Under the pieces are notes generated by a model. The model did no database searches. It was not told the DNA's origin and was given only the letters and a program-made list of their open reading frames with translations. Source: Bifidobacteriaceae bacterium UBA2724 (GTDB lineage: Bacteria > Actinomycetota > Actinomycetes > Actinomycetales > Bifidobacteriaceae). From it: a stretch of DNA of 64,000 nucleotides. Numbering within the stretch: position 1 is the stretch's first letter; each line of letters starts with the position of its first letter. Positions 7,904-16,293 of this stretch are shown in pieces. The DNA is taken from contig DEKK01000012.1 in NCBI GenBank assembly GCA_002353815.1, positions 62,001 to 126,000 on the forward strand. Direction: 5' to 3'. Made by a program: the position numbers and the translations under genes.

Positions 7904-8771
7904 GTATCCAACCCCCTCTTGTCATCTACTTCAGGATATGCAGTCCGAACCTTCCATCCTTTTTTCGTTTTCACGACAACGACAGTGACCGAAGTACCAT
8001 CTACGCCGCGTGTAAGGATGCGCTTCCCTGGTGCAATTTCACGAATTTCATCTGGGTAAGCAACGGTTATTTCGATTTCTCCCTTGATTTTATCATCGCT
8101 CCAGGAGGCGGGGAAATGTGACTTACCTGGTTTCGTAGCGTGTGCAGAATGGCCTCCACCCTTTGCATCACCATCGATGATATGCCCTATCACGCGATTG
8201 CTAATGCACACGGTTTCGCCCTCACGGTTCCGGACGAACACCGCATTCTCATCAGCCCAGCGCTCAGGGCCATCATTTGCCGCGGCCGCGGTGGCCTTGG
8301 GGGTCTTTGGTGGCTTGGGCGGTTTCCCGCCTCCTGAGCCCGCTTGCGTGGCCGGGGAGTCGGCGACGCCGCCCTGCGCGCGCATGCGGGCGAGCACGTC
8401 CTTGTACGACGCGCCGTCCGGGAGACCCTGCGCCGCATCCTTGTACAGGGCGTCCAGACGCCCGGGATCGTACCCGGCGAGCTTTGTCTCGCCCCACGAC
8501 GGCACCGGCTCGCAATCGCAATGATTGTGATACCGGTTGCCGAGCCGCCACCGGCAGCCTCCTCGCTCATGTACACGAACCCGCGGCCGGCGAGCATTGT
8601 GCAGAACGCGCACGTCACACGCCCGCGCGGCACACGCGCCCACCTCGGGCGCATCGGGTCGGGGGCGATGTCCGCCATCTGCTGGCGTTGCGCCGCATGC
8701 ACGGCCATCTGCCGCAGGAAATCCGCGTACGCCTACTGCAGGTCCTCCGGGTTCGATGAGCCGGCCCGGAA
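7900..8771 (-). pseudogene. Broken MuF (phage head) protein fused to C-terminal EndoU nuclease toxin domain
   Basis: The N-terminal remnant matches the actinophage MuF/VG15 minor head protein: ARVPRGRVTCAFCTMLAGRG and FVYMSEEAAGG in one frame, then NRYHNHCDCEPVPSWGE in the next frame, so a one-base change near 8545 splits the domain. An in-frame TAG at 8733-8735 interrupts it again, and nothing recognisable precedes the GSSNPEDLQ stretch. After a Pro/Lys/Ala linker the last 98 residues form a bacterial EndoU domain: GHIIDGD, GGGHSAH, HFPASWSDDKI and VRTAYPE, with the two expected histidines. EndoU domains are metal-dependent or -independent RNases used as toxins. The EndoU half is intact and could start at ATG 8385 (161 residues). 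Its GC content is visibly lower than that of the MuF half. Confidence 0.75.
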
Positions 8772-8785
8772 GCCACATCGTCATG

Positions 8786-8825
8786 AAATAAAAAGGTTCC
8801 CGCTGCCTATGCCAGCGGGAACCTT
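8786..8825 (-). terminator. Strong Rho-independent terminator
   Basis: A 13-base-pair stem, AAGGTTCCCGCTG with its complement, around a 7-base loop is followed on the minus strand by TTTTTATTT. No minus-strand gene is now recognisable upstream of it, so it is probably a relic of a deleted phage transcription unit. Confidence 0.75.
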
Positions 8826-9092
8826 CCCCAACCCCGTCCATGTCGAGCACGATGAACAAGAAGTATGACTAGATGGGGAATAGAGCGCCACGTGTGCCGT
8901 CGCAAGCGCGTTCATCTGCATCTCCGGCAGTCCAAACAGCGCCGACGCGCTCTCCATTCATGTGGGCATCGACGGTTTCTTCATCGGCCGGGACCACCAC
9001 GGAGGCAAGGTGAAGAGGCGGCGACTCGAGAAGCAGTGAGAACAAGGAAAACCCGGAAAGGCAAGCATTCGCGGGACTGTTTGAAAAGAAAG
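8826..9092. other. No supported gene between relic terminator and tRNA-Leu
   Basis: A short plus-strand frame (8884-9039, ending GRDHHGGKVKRRRLEKQ) and overlapping short frames on both strands are open but have no start with a ribosome-binding site and no recognisable family. I treat the stretch as decayed prophage DNA. Confidence 0.4.
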
Positions 9093-9166
9093 TGCCCCGG
9101 GTGGGACTCGAACCCACACTGTACAGATTTTGAGGCTGTCTCCTCTACCGATTGGGATACCGGGGC
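9093..9166 (-). tRNA. tRNA-Leu (anticodon CAA)
   Basis: Acceptor arms GCCCCGG and CCGGGGC pair perfectly, the T arm is GTGGG-TTCGAGT-CCCAC, and the discriminator base is A. The anticodon loop CTCAAAA gives CAA at 9130-9132. The variable loop is short (class I form), unlike the long arm of the other tRNA-Leu in this window, and the last anticodon-stem pair is a C-T mismatch. CCA is not encoded. The 3' end faces the prophage remnant. Confidence 0.85.
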
Positions 9167-9467
9167 AAGTCCTGAAGCGCGTTCGCGCAATCATGACAAG
9201 GAACCAGCCTACACCGCGACACCAACATTTTTCAATTCATGCGAAGGCGGCACACGCCTGCAACACAGCCGGCCCATCATCACCGACCCACCCGCCAGAC
9301 GCGGAACGACACTCCCCGACATGCAACGAAGGGGAAATTCGTGAACAGTTTAGAATTGAAACGTAAGAGAAGGTGCAGGATAACCGAAAACGCCGACTGT
9401 TCCGTTCGGCTGCGCACCACCGTACTATTGACGTAGGTACGTAGCCTATTTCAAAGGAGAGATAGCC
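9167..9467. other. Intergenic region upstream of the NUDIX gene
   Basis: About 300 bases with no gene. Near the NUDIX start there is a directly repeated ACGTAG (9434-9447); no promoter close to consensus is evident. Confidence 0.4.
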
Positions 9468-10148
9468 ATGTCCTCAGACAAAAACAACAAAGGCGACAAA
9501 ATCAGGGAAACCAAGAAGAAGCTGAAGAAAACCGCAGCCGACTTGATTGACCGCGCCAAGACGTATCGCGCCTTCGACCGCTGGCGCACATCGCCCGTCA
9601 AGGAAGAAAGCCGCAAGGAGGTCCTGTCGACGCACTACTTCGACATCGACCTCGTCTCGCTCGAAGCCGAGAACATCGGTCATTTCGCCCGCTACGTCCT
9701 GCGCGAGAACGACGGCGACACCGTTGCCGTGCTGGCCATCACCGACGATGGCAGGATCCCGCTCGTCGAACAGTACCGCATCCCGAACCACTCCTGGACC
9801 CTGGAGATCCCGGCGGGCCATGCGGTCAAGAAGAACGAGCGCCCGCTCGACGTCGCCCGCCGCAAGCTGCGCGACGAAGCCGGATACGAGGCCGACAACT
9901 TCGACCAGTTCCTGCGCTTCGTCAACACCCCGAGCTTCTCGACCCAGCACACCGTCATCTACCGCGCGACCGGGCTCAAGGAAGTCGACCGCACGATGAT
10001 CGGCCCCGAGTCCCCCGTCTCCAACGTACGCCTCGTCTCGCTGAACGACGCATACGACATGGTGCTCAACGGCACGATCGTGGACGCGAAGTCGGTGATC
10101 GCCATCCAGCACGAGCACCTCATGATGGTCGAGAACGACAGAATCTGA
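9468..10148 (+). CDS. NUDIX hydrolase-fold protein with degenerate Nudix box
   Basis: 226 residues. A basic N-terminal helix (DKIRETKKKLKKTAADLIDR) precedes an ADP-ribose pyrophosphatase-type fold: AVLAITDDGRIPLVEQYRIP, TLEIPAGHAV and VNTPSFSTQHTVIYRAT. The Nudix box at residues 117-140 departs from G-x5-E-x7-REUxEExGU: the G-E spacing is six, RE is R-K (K133) and the first E of EE is D136. ADP-ribose hydrolysis is therefore uncertain; the protein may bind rather than cleave a nucleotide sugar. The start ATG follows AAAGGAGAG at six bases. A terminator follows, so the gene is monocistronic. Confidence 0.85.
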   Translation: MSSDKNNKGDKIRETKKKLKKTAADLIDRAKTYRAFDRWRTSPVKEESRKEVLSTHYFDIDLVSLEAENIGHFARYVLRENDGDTVAVLAITDDGRIPLVEQYRIPNHSWTLEIPAGHAVKKNERPLDVARRKLRDEAGYEADNFDQFLRFVNTPSFSTQHTVIYRATGLKEVDRTMIGPESPVSNVRLVSLNDAYDMVLNGTIVDAKSVIAIQHEHLMMVENDRI

Positions 10149-10187
10149 GCGACGGCAGGCGCAATCCGCCGAATTTTCGTTTTCACA

Positions 10188-10212
10188 GCCGGTCCTTCGG
10201 GGCCGGCTTTTT
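10188..10212 (+). terminator. Terminator of the NUDIX gene
   Basis: GCCGGTCC pairs with GGGCCGGC (one T-G pair) around a TTCG loop, followed by TTTTT. Confidence 0.9.
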
Positions 10213-10266
10213 GTTCATCCGACGCCGCCGACCGGGGACGCGCGCCGGCGGACACCCCCACAACGA

Positions 10267-10304
10267 CATCACGCCGGCTCCCTGGAATGGAAACCGGCGT
10301 GATG
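10267..10304 (-). terminator. Hairpin downstream of pyk, possible terminator
   Basis: CATCACGCCGG and CCGGCGTGATG form an 11-base-pair stem with a 16-base loop about 80 bases beyond the pyk stop. No U-run follows, so its role as terminator is uncertain. Confidence 0.45.
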
Positions 10305-10381
10305 TGTAATGTCAGTTCGACAATGTCTCGGCGACACGGGTCAGGCGCGCATGGCGCATGACGCGGTCAACAATCGGACGT

Positions 10382-11830
10382 TCACTCCTCGGTGTTGCCG
10401 ACGGTGTGGACGTAGATAGAGTTGGTCTTGCCAGGCACATGGGAACGGTCGGAGCTGCCGAGCACCACGACGGTGTCGCCGTCCTGGACCTTGCCCTGCT
10501 CCTTGAGCACCCTGTCGGAAAGCTCCATGAGCTGGTTGCGCAGCAGGCCGTGGTACTCGGTGTCGAGCGTGAAGGCCTCGGTGCCCCAGGACAGTGCCAG
10601 CCAACGGGTGGTGTGCTCGTTGTTCGACAGACCGTAGATCGGGCATGCCGGGCGCTGAGCGGAGATGCGGTGCACGGTGTTGCCGGTCATGGAGAACGCG
10701 GCGATGCACTTGGCGTTGAGCTTGCTGGCGAGCTGCACTGCAGCATCGGCGACGGCGGAGGAATCGTCGTCGACGATCATGTCGTGGATGGCCGGGATAC
10801 GGTCGAAGCCATGGTCGGTGGCGTAGCCGGAGATGCGTGCCATGGTCTGCACGGTCTCGACCGGATAGTCGCCGACGGCGGTCTCGTTGGAGGTCATGGT
10901 CGCATCGGCGCCGTCGAGCACGGCGTTGGAGCAATCGGAAGCCTCTGCGCGGGTCGGTACCGGAGAGTGAACCATGGAGCCGAGGACTTCGGTGGCCACG
11001 ATGACCGGCTTGCCGTAGCGGCGGGCGAGCTGGATGCATTCCTTGGTGATGAGCGGGACTTCCTCGAACGGCATCTCGACGGCCATGTCGCCGCGGGCGA
11101 CCATGATGCCGTCGAAGGTCTTGACGATCTCTTCGAGGTTCTCGACAGCCTGCGGCTTCTCGATCTTGGCGACGATCGGGATGCGGCGGCCTTCCTCGTC
11201 CATGATCTCATGGGCGCGGTCGATGTCGGAAGCGAAACGGACGAAGGACATGGCGATGATGTCGGCGCCGGTGCGGATGGCCCAGCGGAGGTCCTCCTGG
11301 TCCTTGTCGGTGAGAGCCGGCAGGCTCACGGCCACGCCCGGCAGGTTGATGCCCTTGTGGGAAGACACGGGGCCAGCCACGACGACCTTGGTGTGCACGT
11401 CGTTGCCTTCGACCTTGGTGACCTCGAGGCGGACCTTGCCGTCATCGATGAGGATCGGGTCGCCGGGATGGCAGTCGGCCGGGAGTCCCTTGAAAGTCGT
11501 GGACACACGATCCTTGTTGCCAGTGATGTCATCGGTCGTGATGACGAACTCCTGGCCCTTCTCGAGCTGGACCTTGTCTTCGCCTTCTGCGTTCTTCTCA
11601 ACCCAACCGCAGCGGATCTTCGGACCCTGCAGATCGACGAGAACGGCGACGTTGCGTCCGACGTTCTTCGCTGCCTGACGAATGTTTGCGTAAACCGCGT
11701 TGTGCTCCTCGGTGGTGCCATGAGAGCGGTTGATGCGGGCCACGTCCATTCCAGCCGCGATGAGTTTCTCAAGAACCTCAAGGGTGTTGCTGGCGGGGCC
11801 AATGGTATCAACGATCTTTGCCTTGCGCAT
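10382..11830 (-). CDS. pyk: Pyruvate kinase
   Basis: 482 residues. Converts phosphoenolpyruvate and ADP to pyruvate and ATP in the cytoplasm. Visible landmarks: KIVDTIGPASNTLEVLEKL, VDLQGPKIR, the metal/substrate region FVRFASDIDRAHEI, IVAKIEKPQAVENL, MVARGDMAVEMPFEEVP and PTRAEASDCSNAVLDGADA. The start MRKAKIVDTIG has AGGTGG at eight bases; a GTG four codons upstream overlaps that site. Two usually conserved spots differ: the N-terminal NxSHG motif is preceded by R (INRSHG rather than NFSHG), and the normally conserved SGET is SNET. No allosteric PEP-utiliser extension is present. Confidence 0.96.
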   Translation of the reverse strand: MRKAKIVDTIGPASNTLEVLEKLIAAGMDVARINRSHGTTEEHNAVYANIRQAAKNVGRNVAVLVDLQGPKIRCGWVEKNAEGEDKVQLEKGQEFVITTDDITGNKDRVSTTFKGLPADCHPGDPILIDDGKVRLEVTKVEGNDVHTKVVVAGPVSSHKGINLPGVAVSLPALTDKDQEDLRWAIRTGADIIAMSFVRFASDIDRAHEIMDEEGRRIPIVAKIEKPQAVENLEEIVKTFDGIMVARGDMAVEMPFEEVPLITKECIQLARRYGKPVIVATEVLGSMVHSPVPTRAEASDCSNAVLDGADATMTSNETAVGDYPVETVQTMARISGYATDHGFDRIPAIHDMIVDDDSSAVADAAVQLASKLNAKCIAAFSMTGNTVHRISAQRPACPIYGLSNNEHTTRWLALSWGTEAFTLDTEYHGLLRNQLMELSDRVLKEQGKVQDGDTVVVLGSSDRSHVPGKTNSIYVHTVGNTEE

Positions 11831-11925
11831 ATAGAATGCCACCTGTTTCTTCTAGTTATCTTCACTGGGCTAACGCCCTAATGCACACCACAATACTAAC
11901 GATTGTCACAGACTACACGCGGAAG

Positions 11926-11968
11926 AAAAAGCCGCGGGGCACGAATTCTCTCACCCGTGCCCCGCGGC
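11926..11968 (-). terminator. Terminator of terC
   Basis: GCCGCGGGGCAC pairs with GTGCCCCGCGGC around a 14-base loop, followed on the minus strand by TTTTTCTTCC; it is about 35 bases past the terC stop. Confidence 0.9.
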
Positions 11969-12001
11969 GGCTTCACCATCGCTTTTCCATGCCGTCAGCG
12001 A

Positions 12002-13135
12002 TTATTCACCGGACGGCCCCGAACCAACGCGTGCGCCCTTCGGCTTGGACGACGGCACAGCATCGGCGGTCTGTTCGCCGTCGAGTTTGCGCATTTCGTC
12101 GGGAGTGAGGGTGACTTCGACCACGTCGCCGGCCCCCTCGCCCACGCTTTCGGCGCTCGTTTCCGAATTCACGCGGCGCATCTTGATGACCGACAGGATC
12201 GCAGACGTGCCGAGGCACACGACGATCACGACAAGCGACAGCCACGTCGGCACTTCGGGCACCGACTCGATGCCCTGTCCGCCGTTGACGAACGGCAGCG
12301 TGTTGTCATGGAGCGCCTCCATGATGAGCTTCACGCCGATGAAGGCGAGCACCGCGGACAGGCCGATGGGAAGGTAGACCAGCTGGTCGATGAGCTTGCC
12401 CAGCAGGAAGTACAGCTGCTGCAGGCCGAGCAGAGCGAACACGTTGGTGGTGAACACGATGAACGGATCCTTCGTCAGGCCGAAGATGGCCGGGATGGAA
12501 TCGAACGCGAACATCACGTCGGTGGTGCCGATGGCGAGGAACACCACGAGCATCGGGGTGAAGTACTTCTTGCCGTCGATGGTGGTGCGCAGCCTCTCGC
12601 CGTCGTAATGGTTCGAGATCGGCATGACCTTGCGCAGGACGCGGATGATGGCGTTCTCATGGTATTCGTCATCGTCGTCCTCGCCTTTGAGCAGCTTGGC
12701 GGCGGTGAACAGAAGGAACACGCCGAACAGGAAGAACACCCAGGTAAAACGGGTGAGGATCGCGGCGCCGAGCAGGATGAAGATGCCGCGCAGAACCAGC
12801 GCGATCGTGATGCCCACGGACAGCACGTATTTCTGGAGGATGCGGGGAACCGCGAAATTCGACATGATGATGACGAACACGAAGAGGTTGTCGATGCTCA
12901 GCGAATATTCGGTCATCCAGCCCGAATAGAACTCGATGGCGGGCTGCGGCCCGGCGACGGCCCACATGATCACGCCGAACACCAGCGCCGCCCCGACGAA
13001 GAACGCGATGTGCCGCACGCATTCCTTGGTGGATGGGATGTGGGGCTTGCGGCCGATGACGAACAGATCGACGATGAAAAAGACCGCCAGCACGACAAGC
13101 GTGACGATCATAAAAGCGCGGGGTGTTTCAGACAT
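12002..13135 (-). CDS. terC: TerC family integral membrane protein
   Basis: 377 residues with about eight to nine hydrophobic segments. The TerC hallmarks are ALVFGVIMWAV, the conserved TEYSLSIDNLFVFVIIMSNF-type segment with the membrane-embedded Asp, and the later TTDVMFAFDSIPAIFGLT segment with two Asp. TerC/Alx proteins act in metal (manganese) homeostasis and tellurite resistance; recent work links them to Mn export during metalation of secreted proteins. A cytoplasmic loop (KGEDDDDEYHENA) and a C-terminal tail of about 60 charged residues are cytosolic. The start MSETPRAFMIV has only a weak GAATGG site upstream; the longer frame upstream has no membrane-like or conserved sequence. Confidence 0.92.
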   Translation of the reverse strand: MSETPRAFMIVTLVVLAVFFIVDLFVIGRKPHIPSTKECVRHIAFFVGAALVFGVIMWAVAGPQPAIEFYSGWMTEYSLSIDNLFVFVIIMSNFAVPRILQKYVLSVGITIALVLRGIFILLGAAILTRFTWVFFLFGVFLLFTAAKLLKGEDDDDEYHENAIIRVLRKVMPISNHYDGERLRTTIDGKKYFTPMLVVFLAIGTTDVMFAFDSIPAIFGLTKDPFIVFTTNVFALLGLQQLYFLLGKLIDQLVYLPIGLSAVLAFIGVKLIMEALHDNTLPFVNGGQGIESVPEVPTWLSLVVIVVCLGTSAILSVIKMRRVNSETSAESVGEGAGDVVEVTLTPDEMRKLDGEQTADAVPSSKPKGARVGSGPSGE

Positions 13136-13317
13136 ACCATTCAGTGTACGCGAGAGCGGCCACCGAACGCGGCAGGCGCCATGCCGCCGGACCCCGCGCC
13201 CCACCCGCAGGCCCGGCAAGGCGCCAGACGCGAGCCCTGCCGCCGGTGCGGTTCAACCGCCGCACCGCCAGGTGGGATGCCTCCCCTCCCCGAGCTGGAA
13301 GCCGGCGGCGGCGAGCG

Positions 13318-15429
13318 CTACTTGCTGGCTTCGTTCATCTGCCGCAGCTCCTTCTTGAGGTCGCGGATCTCGTCACGCAGCCGCGCCGCGAGCTCGAATT
13401 GCAGCTGCTCGGCGGCGGTGTGCATCTGCGCCGACAGCTGGCGGATGAGATCCGCCAGGTCGGCTGCGGGCAGGTTCGCCCTGTCGAGGTCCTTGCGGAC
13501 GGCCTCGGCCTGCGTCTCGTTGGTGGGCGTGACGCCGAAGTGCGAGTTGCCGGCCTTGCGTGCGTTGCGATACCCGCCTTGGAGCAAGGTCTCGGTGTCC
13601 ACGTCCTCTTTGGCGAGCATGTCGTTGACGTCGCTGATCTTCTTGCGCAGTGGCTGGGGGTCGATGCCATGCTCCTTGTTATACGCGACCTGCAGACGAC
13701 GGCGGCGTTCGGTTTCGTCGATCGCCTTGTGCATGGAGTCGGTGATGTCGTCGGCATACATGATGACCGTGCCGTTCACGTTGCGCGCCGCGCGGCCGAT
13801 GGTCTGGATCAGCGAACGATACGAGCGCAGGAACCCCTCTTTGTCGGCGTCAAGGATCGCCACGAGCGACACCTCCGGCAGGTCGAGGCCTTCGCGCAGC
13901 AGGTTGATGCCCACGATGACGTCGATGGTCCCCTCGCGCAGCTCGCGCAGCAATTCCACCCGCTTGAGCGTGTCGACGTCGGAATGCAGGTACTCGACCT
14001 TGATGTCGCGGTCAAGGAAATACGCGGTCAGGTCCTCCGCCATCTTCTTGGTAAGCGTCGTCACAAGCACGCGCTCGTGACGCGCCACGCGTTCCTTTAT
14101 CTCGCGAAGCAGGTCGTCCACCTGCCCCTTGACGGGACGCACCTCGACCTTCGGATCGAGCAGGCCGGTGGGGCGGATAATCTGTTCCACCACCCCGTCG
14201 GACAGACCGAGCTCGTAATCGCCCGGCGTCGCGGAAAGATACACGGTCTGCCCGATGTGCTGCAGGAACTCGTCCCATGTGAGCGGTCGGTTGTCCATGG
14301 CGCTCGGCAGACGAAACCCGTGTTCCACCAGCGTGCGCTTGCGGCTTGCGTCGCCTTCGTACATGGCGCCGATCTGCGGCACGGTGACATGTGATTCGTC
14401 GATGACCAGCAGGAAGTCGTCGGGGAAGAAATCGAGCAGCGTGTGCGGTGGCGTGCCCGGGGCGCGTCCGTCGAGATGCCGCGAGTAGTTCTCAACGCCC
14501 GAGCAGGTGCCGATCTGCTCGAGCATCTCGAGGTCGTACGTGGTGCGCATGGTGAGGCGCTGCGCCTCGAGCTCCTTGCCCTGCTTGCGCAGCTCCTTGG
14601 TGCGCTGGTCAAGCTCTTCGCGGATCGTGTCGATGGCGTGGCTGAGGCGTTCGGGACCCGCGATGTAATGGGACGCGGGGAATATATGGACCTCGCTCAC
14701 CCGCTCGATCACGTCGCCGGTGAGCGGATGCAGCGTCGAGATGCTGTCTATCTCGTCGCCGAAGAACTCGATGCGCACGGCGAGCTCTTCGTACACGGGG
14801 ATGATCTCGACAGTGTCGCCGCGCACACGGAACGTGCCCCGGGTGAAGGCGATGTCATTGCGCTTGTATTGCATCGAGACGAAGGTGCGTAGCAGGTCGT
14901 CGCGGTCCACTTGGTCGCCTTCGTGCAGGAACAGCATGCGCCCGGCGTATTCTTCGGGCGTGCCGAGGCCGTAGATGCACGAGACGGTCGCCACGACCAC
15001 GCAGTCGTCGCGGGTGAGAAGGTCGGCCGTGGCGCGGTGGCGCAGGCGCTCCACGTCGTCGTTGATGGCGGAGTCCTTCTCGATGTAGGTGTCCGTCTGC
15101 GGGATATACGCCTCGGGCTGGTAGTAGTCGTAATAGCTGACGAAATAATTGACGGCGTTGTCGGGCATGAGCTCGCGGAACTCCGCACATAGCTGGGCGG
15201 CAAGTGTCTTGTTGGGCTCGAGGATCAGCGTGGGGCGCTGCAGACGCTCGATGAGCCATGCCGTCGTGGCGGTCTTGCCCGTGCCCGTGGCGCCCATGAG
15301 CACCACGTCCTTTTCGCCGTTCTCGATCCGCTCGGCGAGTTCCGCTATGGCCTTGGGCTGGTCGCCCGCCGGCTGGTAGGGGGATTTGACGACGAACGGC
15401 TTGTGTGTCCTCTCGATGCCGTATCCCAT
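13318..15429 (-). CDS. uvrB: UvrABC system protein B
   Basis: 703 residues. Damage-recognition helicase-like subunit of nucleotide excision repair. Walker A is GATGTGKT near residue 46; the beta-hairpin region [40 protein letters not shown] and [19 protein letters not shown] are diagnostic. The C-terminal UVR motif for UvrC binding ([15 protein letters not shown]) is complete. The start ATG lies immediately after the TGA of coaE (TGAATG, no intervening bases), with AGGAGG inside the coaE end, so translation is probably coupled to coaE. Confidence 0.98.
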   Translation of the reverse strand: MGYGIERTHKPFVVKSPYQPAGDQPKAIAELAERIENGEKDVVLMGATGTGKTATTAWLIERLQRPTLILEPNKTLAAQLCAEFRELMPDNAVNYFVSYYDYYQPEAYIPQTDTYIEKDSAINDDVERLRHRATADLLTRDDCVVVATVSCIYGLGTPEEYAGRMLFLHEGDQVDRDDLLRTFVSMQYKRNDIAFTRGTFRVRGDTVEIIPVYEELAVRIEFFGDEIDSISTLHPLTGDVIERVSEVHIFPASHYIAGPERLSHAIDTIREELDQRTKELRKQGKELEAQRLTMRTTYDLEMLEQIGTCSGVENYSRHLDGRAPGTPPHTLLDFFPDDFLLVIDESHVTVPQIGAMYEGDASRKRTLVEHGFRLPSAMDNRPLTWDEFLQHIGQTVYLSATPGDYELGLSDGVVEQIIRPTGLLDPKVEVRPVKGQVDDLLREIKERVARHERVLVTTLTKKMAEDLTAYFLDRDIKVEYLHSDVDTLKRVELLRELREGTIDVIVGINLLREGLDLPEVSLVAILDADKEGFLRSYRSLIQTIGRAARNVNGTVIMYADDITDSMHKAIDETERRRRLQVAYNKEHGIDPQPLRKKISDVNDMLAKEDVDTETLLQGGYRNARKAGNSHFGVTPTNETQAEAVRKDLDRANLPAADLADLIRQLSAQMHTAAEQLQFELAARLRDEIRDLKKELRQMNEASK

Positions 15430-16071
15430 TCATGCCTCCTGTCCGCTGGTCTCCGCCTCGTGGCTCACCGCGCGCCACACGTCGTCGAGTCGGCGCCGCA
15501 ACGCCTGCATGTCGCCGTCATTCGTCACCACGATGTCGGCGATCGACCGGCGCGTCCCGTCGTCCGCCTGCGACGCCATGCGGCGTTCGGCCTCGTCGCG
15601 CGTCATGCCGCGGTTGGCCATCATGCGTTCGATGCGCACGTCGCGCGATGCCTCGACTACCACAATATGATGGAACGAAAACGGCAGCTCGTCCATGATT
15701 TCAGCCAAGAGCGGAATGTCGTGCACGATGACGGCGCCGCGCCCGGCCTCGCGCACAATTGCATTCTCCTGACGCCGCGCCTCGGCATAGACCATGGGAT
15801 GCAGCACCCCGTCGAGCCTGTTCCGCGCGGCCGTGGCACTGACGGACACGCCGAACACGCGGGAAGCGACCCACAAGCGGTCCATCGAGCCGTCGGCGGC
15901 GATGGCATCGTCCCCGAAAACCTCGCGGAGCCTGGGAATCGCCGCCCCGCCGGCGGCCGTGATCGCATGCGAGATCGCATCGTAGTCGATCACATGCGCC
16001 CCTTTGCCTGCCAGATAGGCCGAAACGGTGCTCTTACCCGCGCCGATGCCTCCCGTGAGTCCGATGCGCAT
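15430..16071 (-). CDS. coaE: Dephospho-CoA kinase
   Basis: 213 residues. Last step of coenzyme A synthesis: phosphorylates the 3'-hydroxyl of dephospho-CoA. The P-loop is GLTGGIGAGKST at residues 4-15; VIDYDAISH, VHDIPLLAE and RMMANRGMTRDEAERRM match the family. The start MRIGLTGG follows GGAGG at five bases; an eight-residue upstream extension in frame is not needed. It is the first gene of a coaE-uvrB pair and follows the rpsA terminator. Confidence 0.95.
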   Translation of the reverse strand: MRIGLTGGIGAGKSTVSAYLAGKGAHVIDYDAISHAITAAGGAAIPRLREVFGDDAIAADGSMDRLWVASRVFGVSVSATAARNRLDGVLHPMVYAEARRQENAIVREAGRGAVIVHDIPLLAEIMDELPFSFHHIVVVEASRDVRIERMMANRGMTRDEAERRMASQADDGTRRSIADIVVTNDGDMQALRRRLDDVWRAVSHEAETSGQEA

Positions 16072-16212
16072 GCCTGCCTCCACGTTCCAAACCACCGTAT
16101 TCCTTCATTATGGTATGCGACCGGGGACCGACGCGGCGCATCGTGGGGCGCCCTGCGGACGGCGCGGCGCATCCCCGTGGCGGCCCCGCGATACCAATCC
16201 CCCGCAGAATGC

Positions 16213-16242
16213 AAAAAGGCCCGGGCGCACAGCGCCCGGACC
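16213..16242 (-). terminator. Terminator of rpsA
   Basis: On the minus strand GGTCCGGGCGC and GCGCCCGGGCC pair (one mismatch) around a three-base loop, followed by TTTTTGC. Confidence 0.88.
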
Positions 16243-16293
16243 CTTGGCTTAAGCAACGTCGGCCGTGATGATCACGGCGTCGGTTTCAGTGAC

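Larger units (their letters stand above)
5787..9092. mobile_element. Decayed prophage remnant next to tRNA-Leu
   Basis: Between the ANTAR regulator and tRNA-Leu(CAA) lies a block with phage-type genes on the minus strand: a scaffold-like coiled-coil gene, a small phage gene, a DUF2513 gene and a broken MuF (Mu F/VG15) head-protein gene carrying an EndoU nuclease tail with an immunity-like gene. No integrase, terminase, portal, capsid or tail gene remains. The block ends at the 3' end of the tRNA, a common phage integration site. Limits are approximate: the left edge is taken at an N-terminally truncated open frame, the right edge at the tRNA. No convincing long attL/attR repeat was found. Confidence 0.7.

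Noticed and set aside
8869..9117. Minus-strand frame overlapping tRNA-Leu
   Set aside because: Runs through the tRNA and has no recognisable content or ribosome-binding site.
9128..9134. Reading of the tRNA anticodon as TCA (selenocysteine or suppressor)
   Set aside because: Shifting the loop breaks four of five stem pairs; CAA keeps four pairs.
11903..14080. Long plus-strand frame across terC and uvrB
   Set aside because: Spans two real genes and their terminator on the other strand; composition is that of a shadow.
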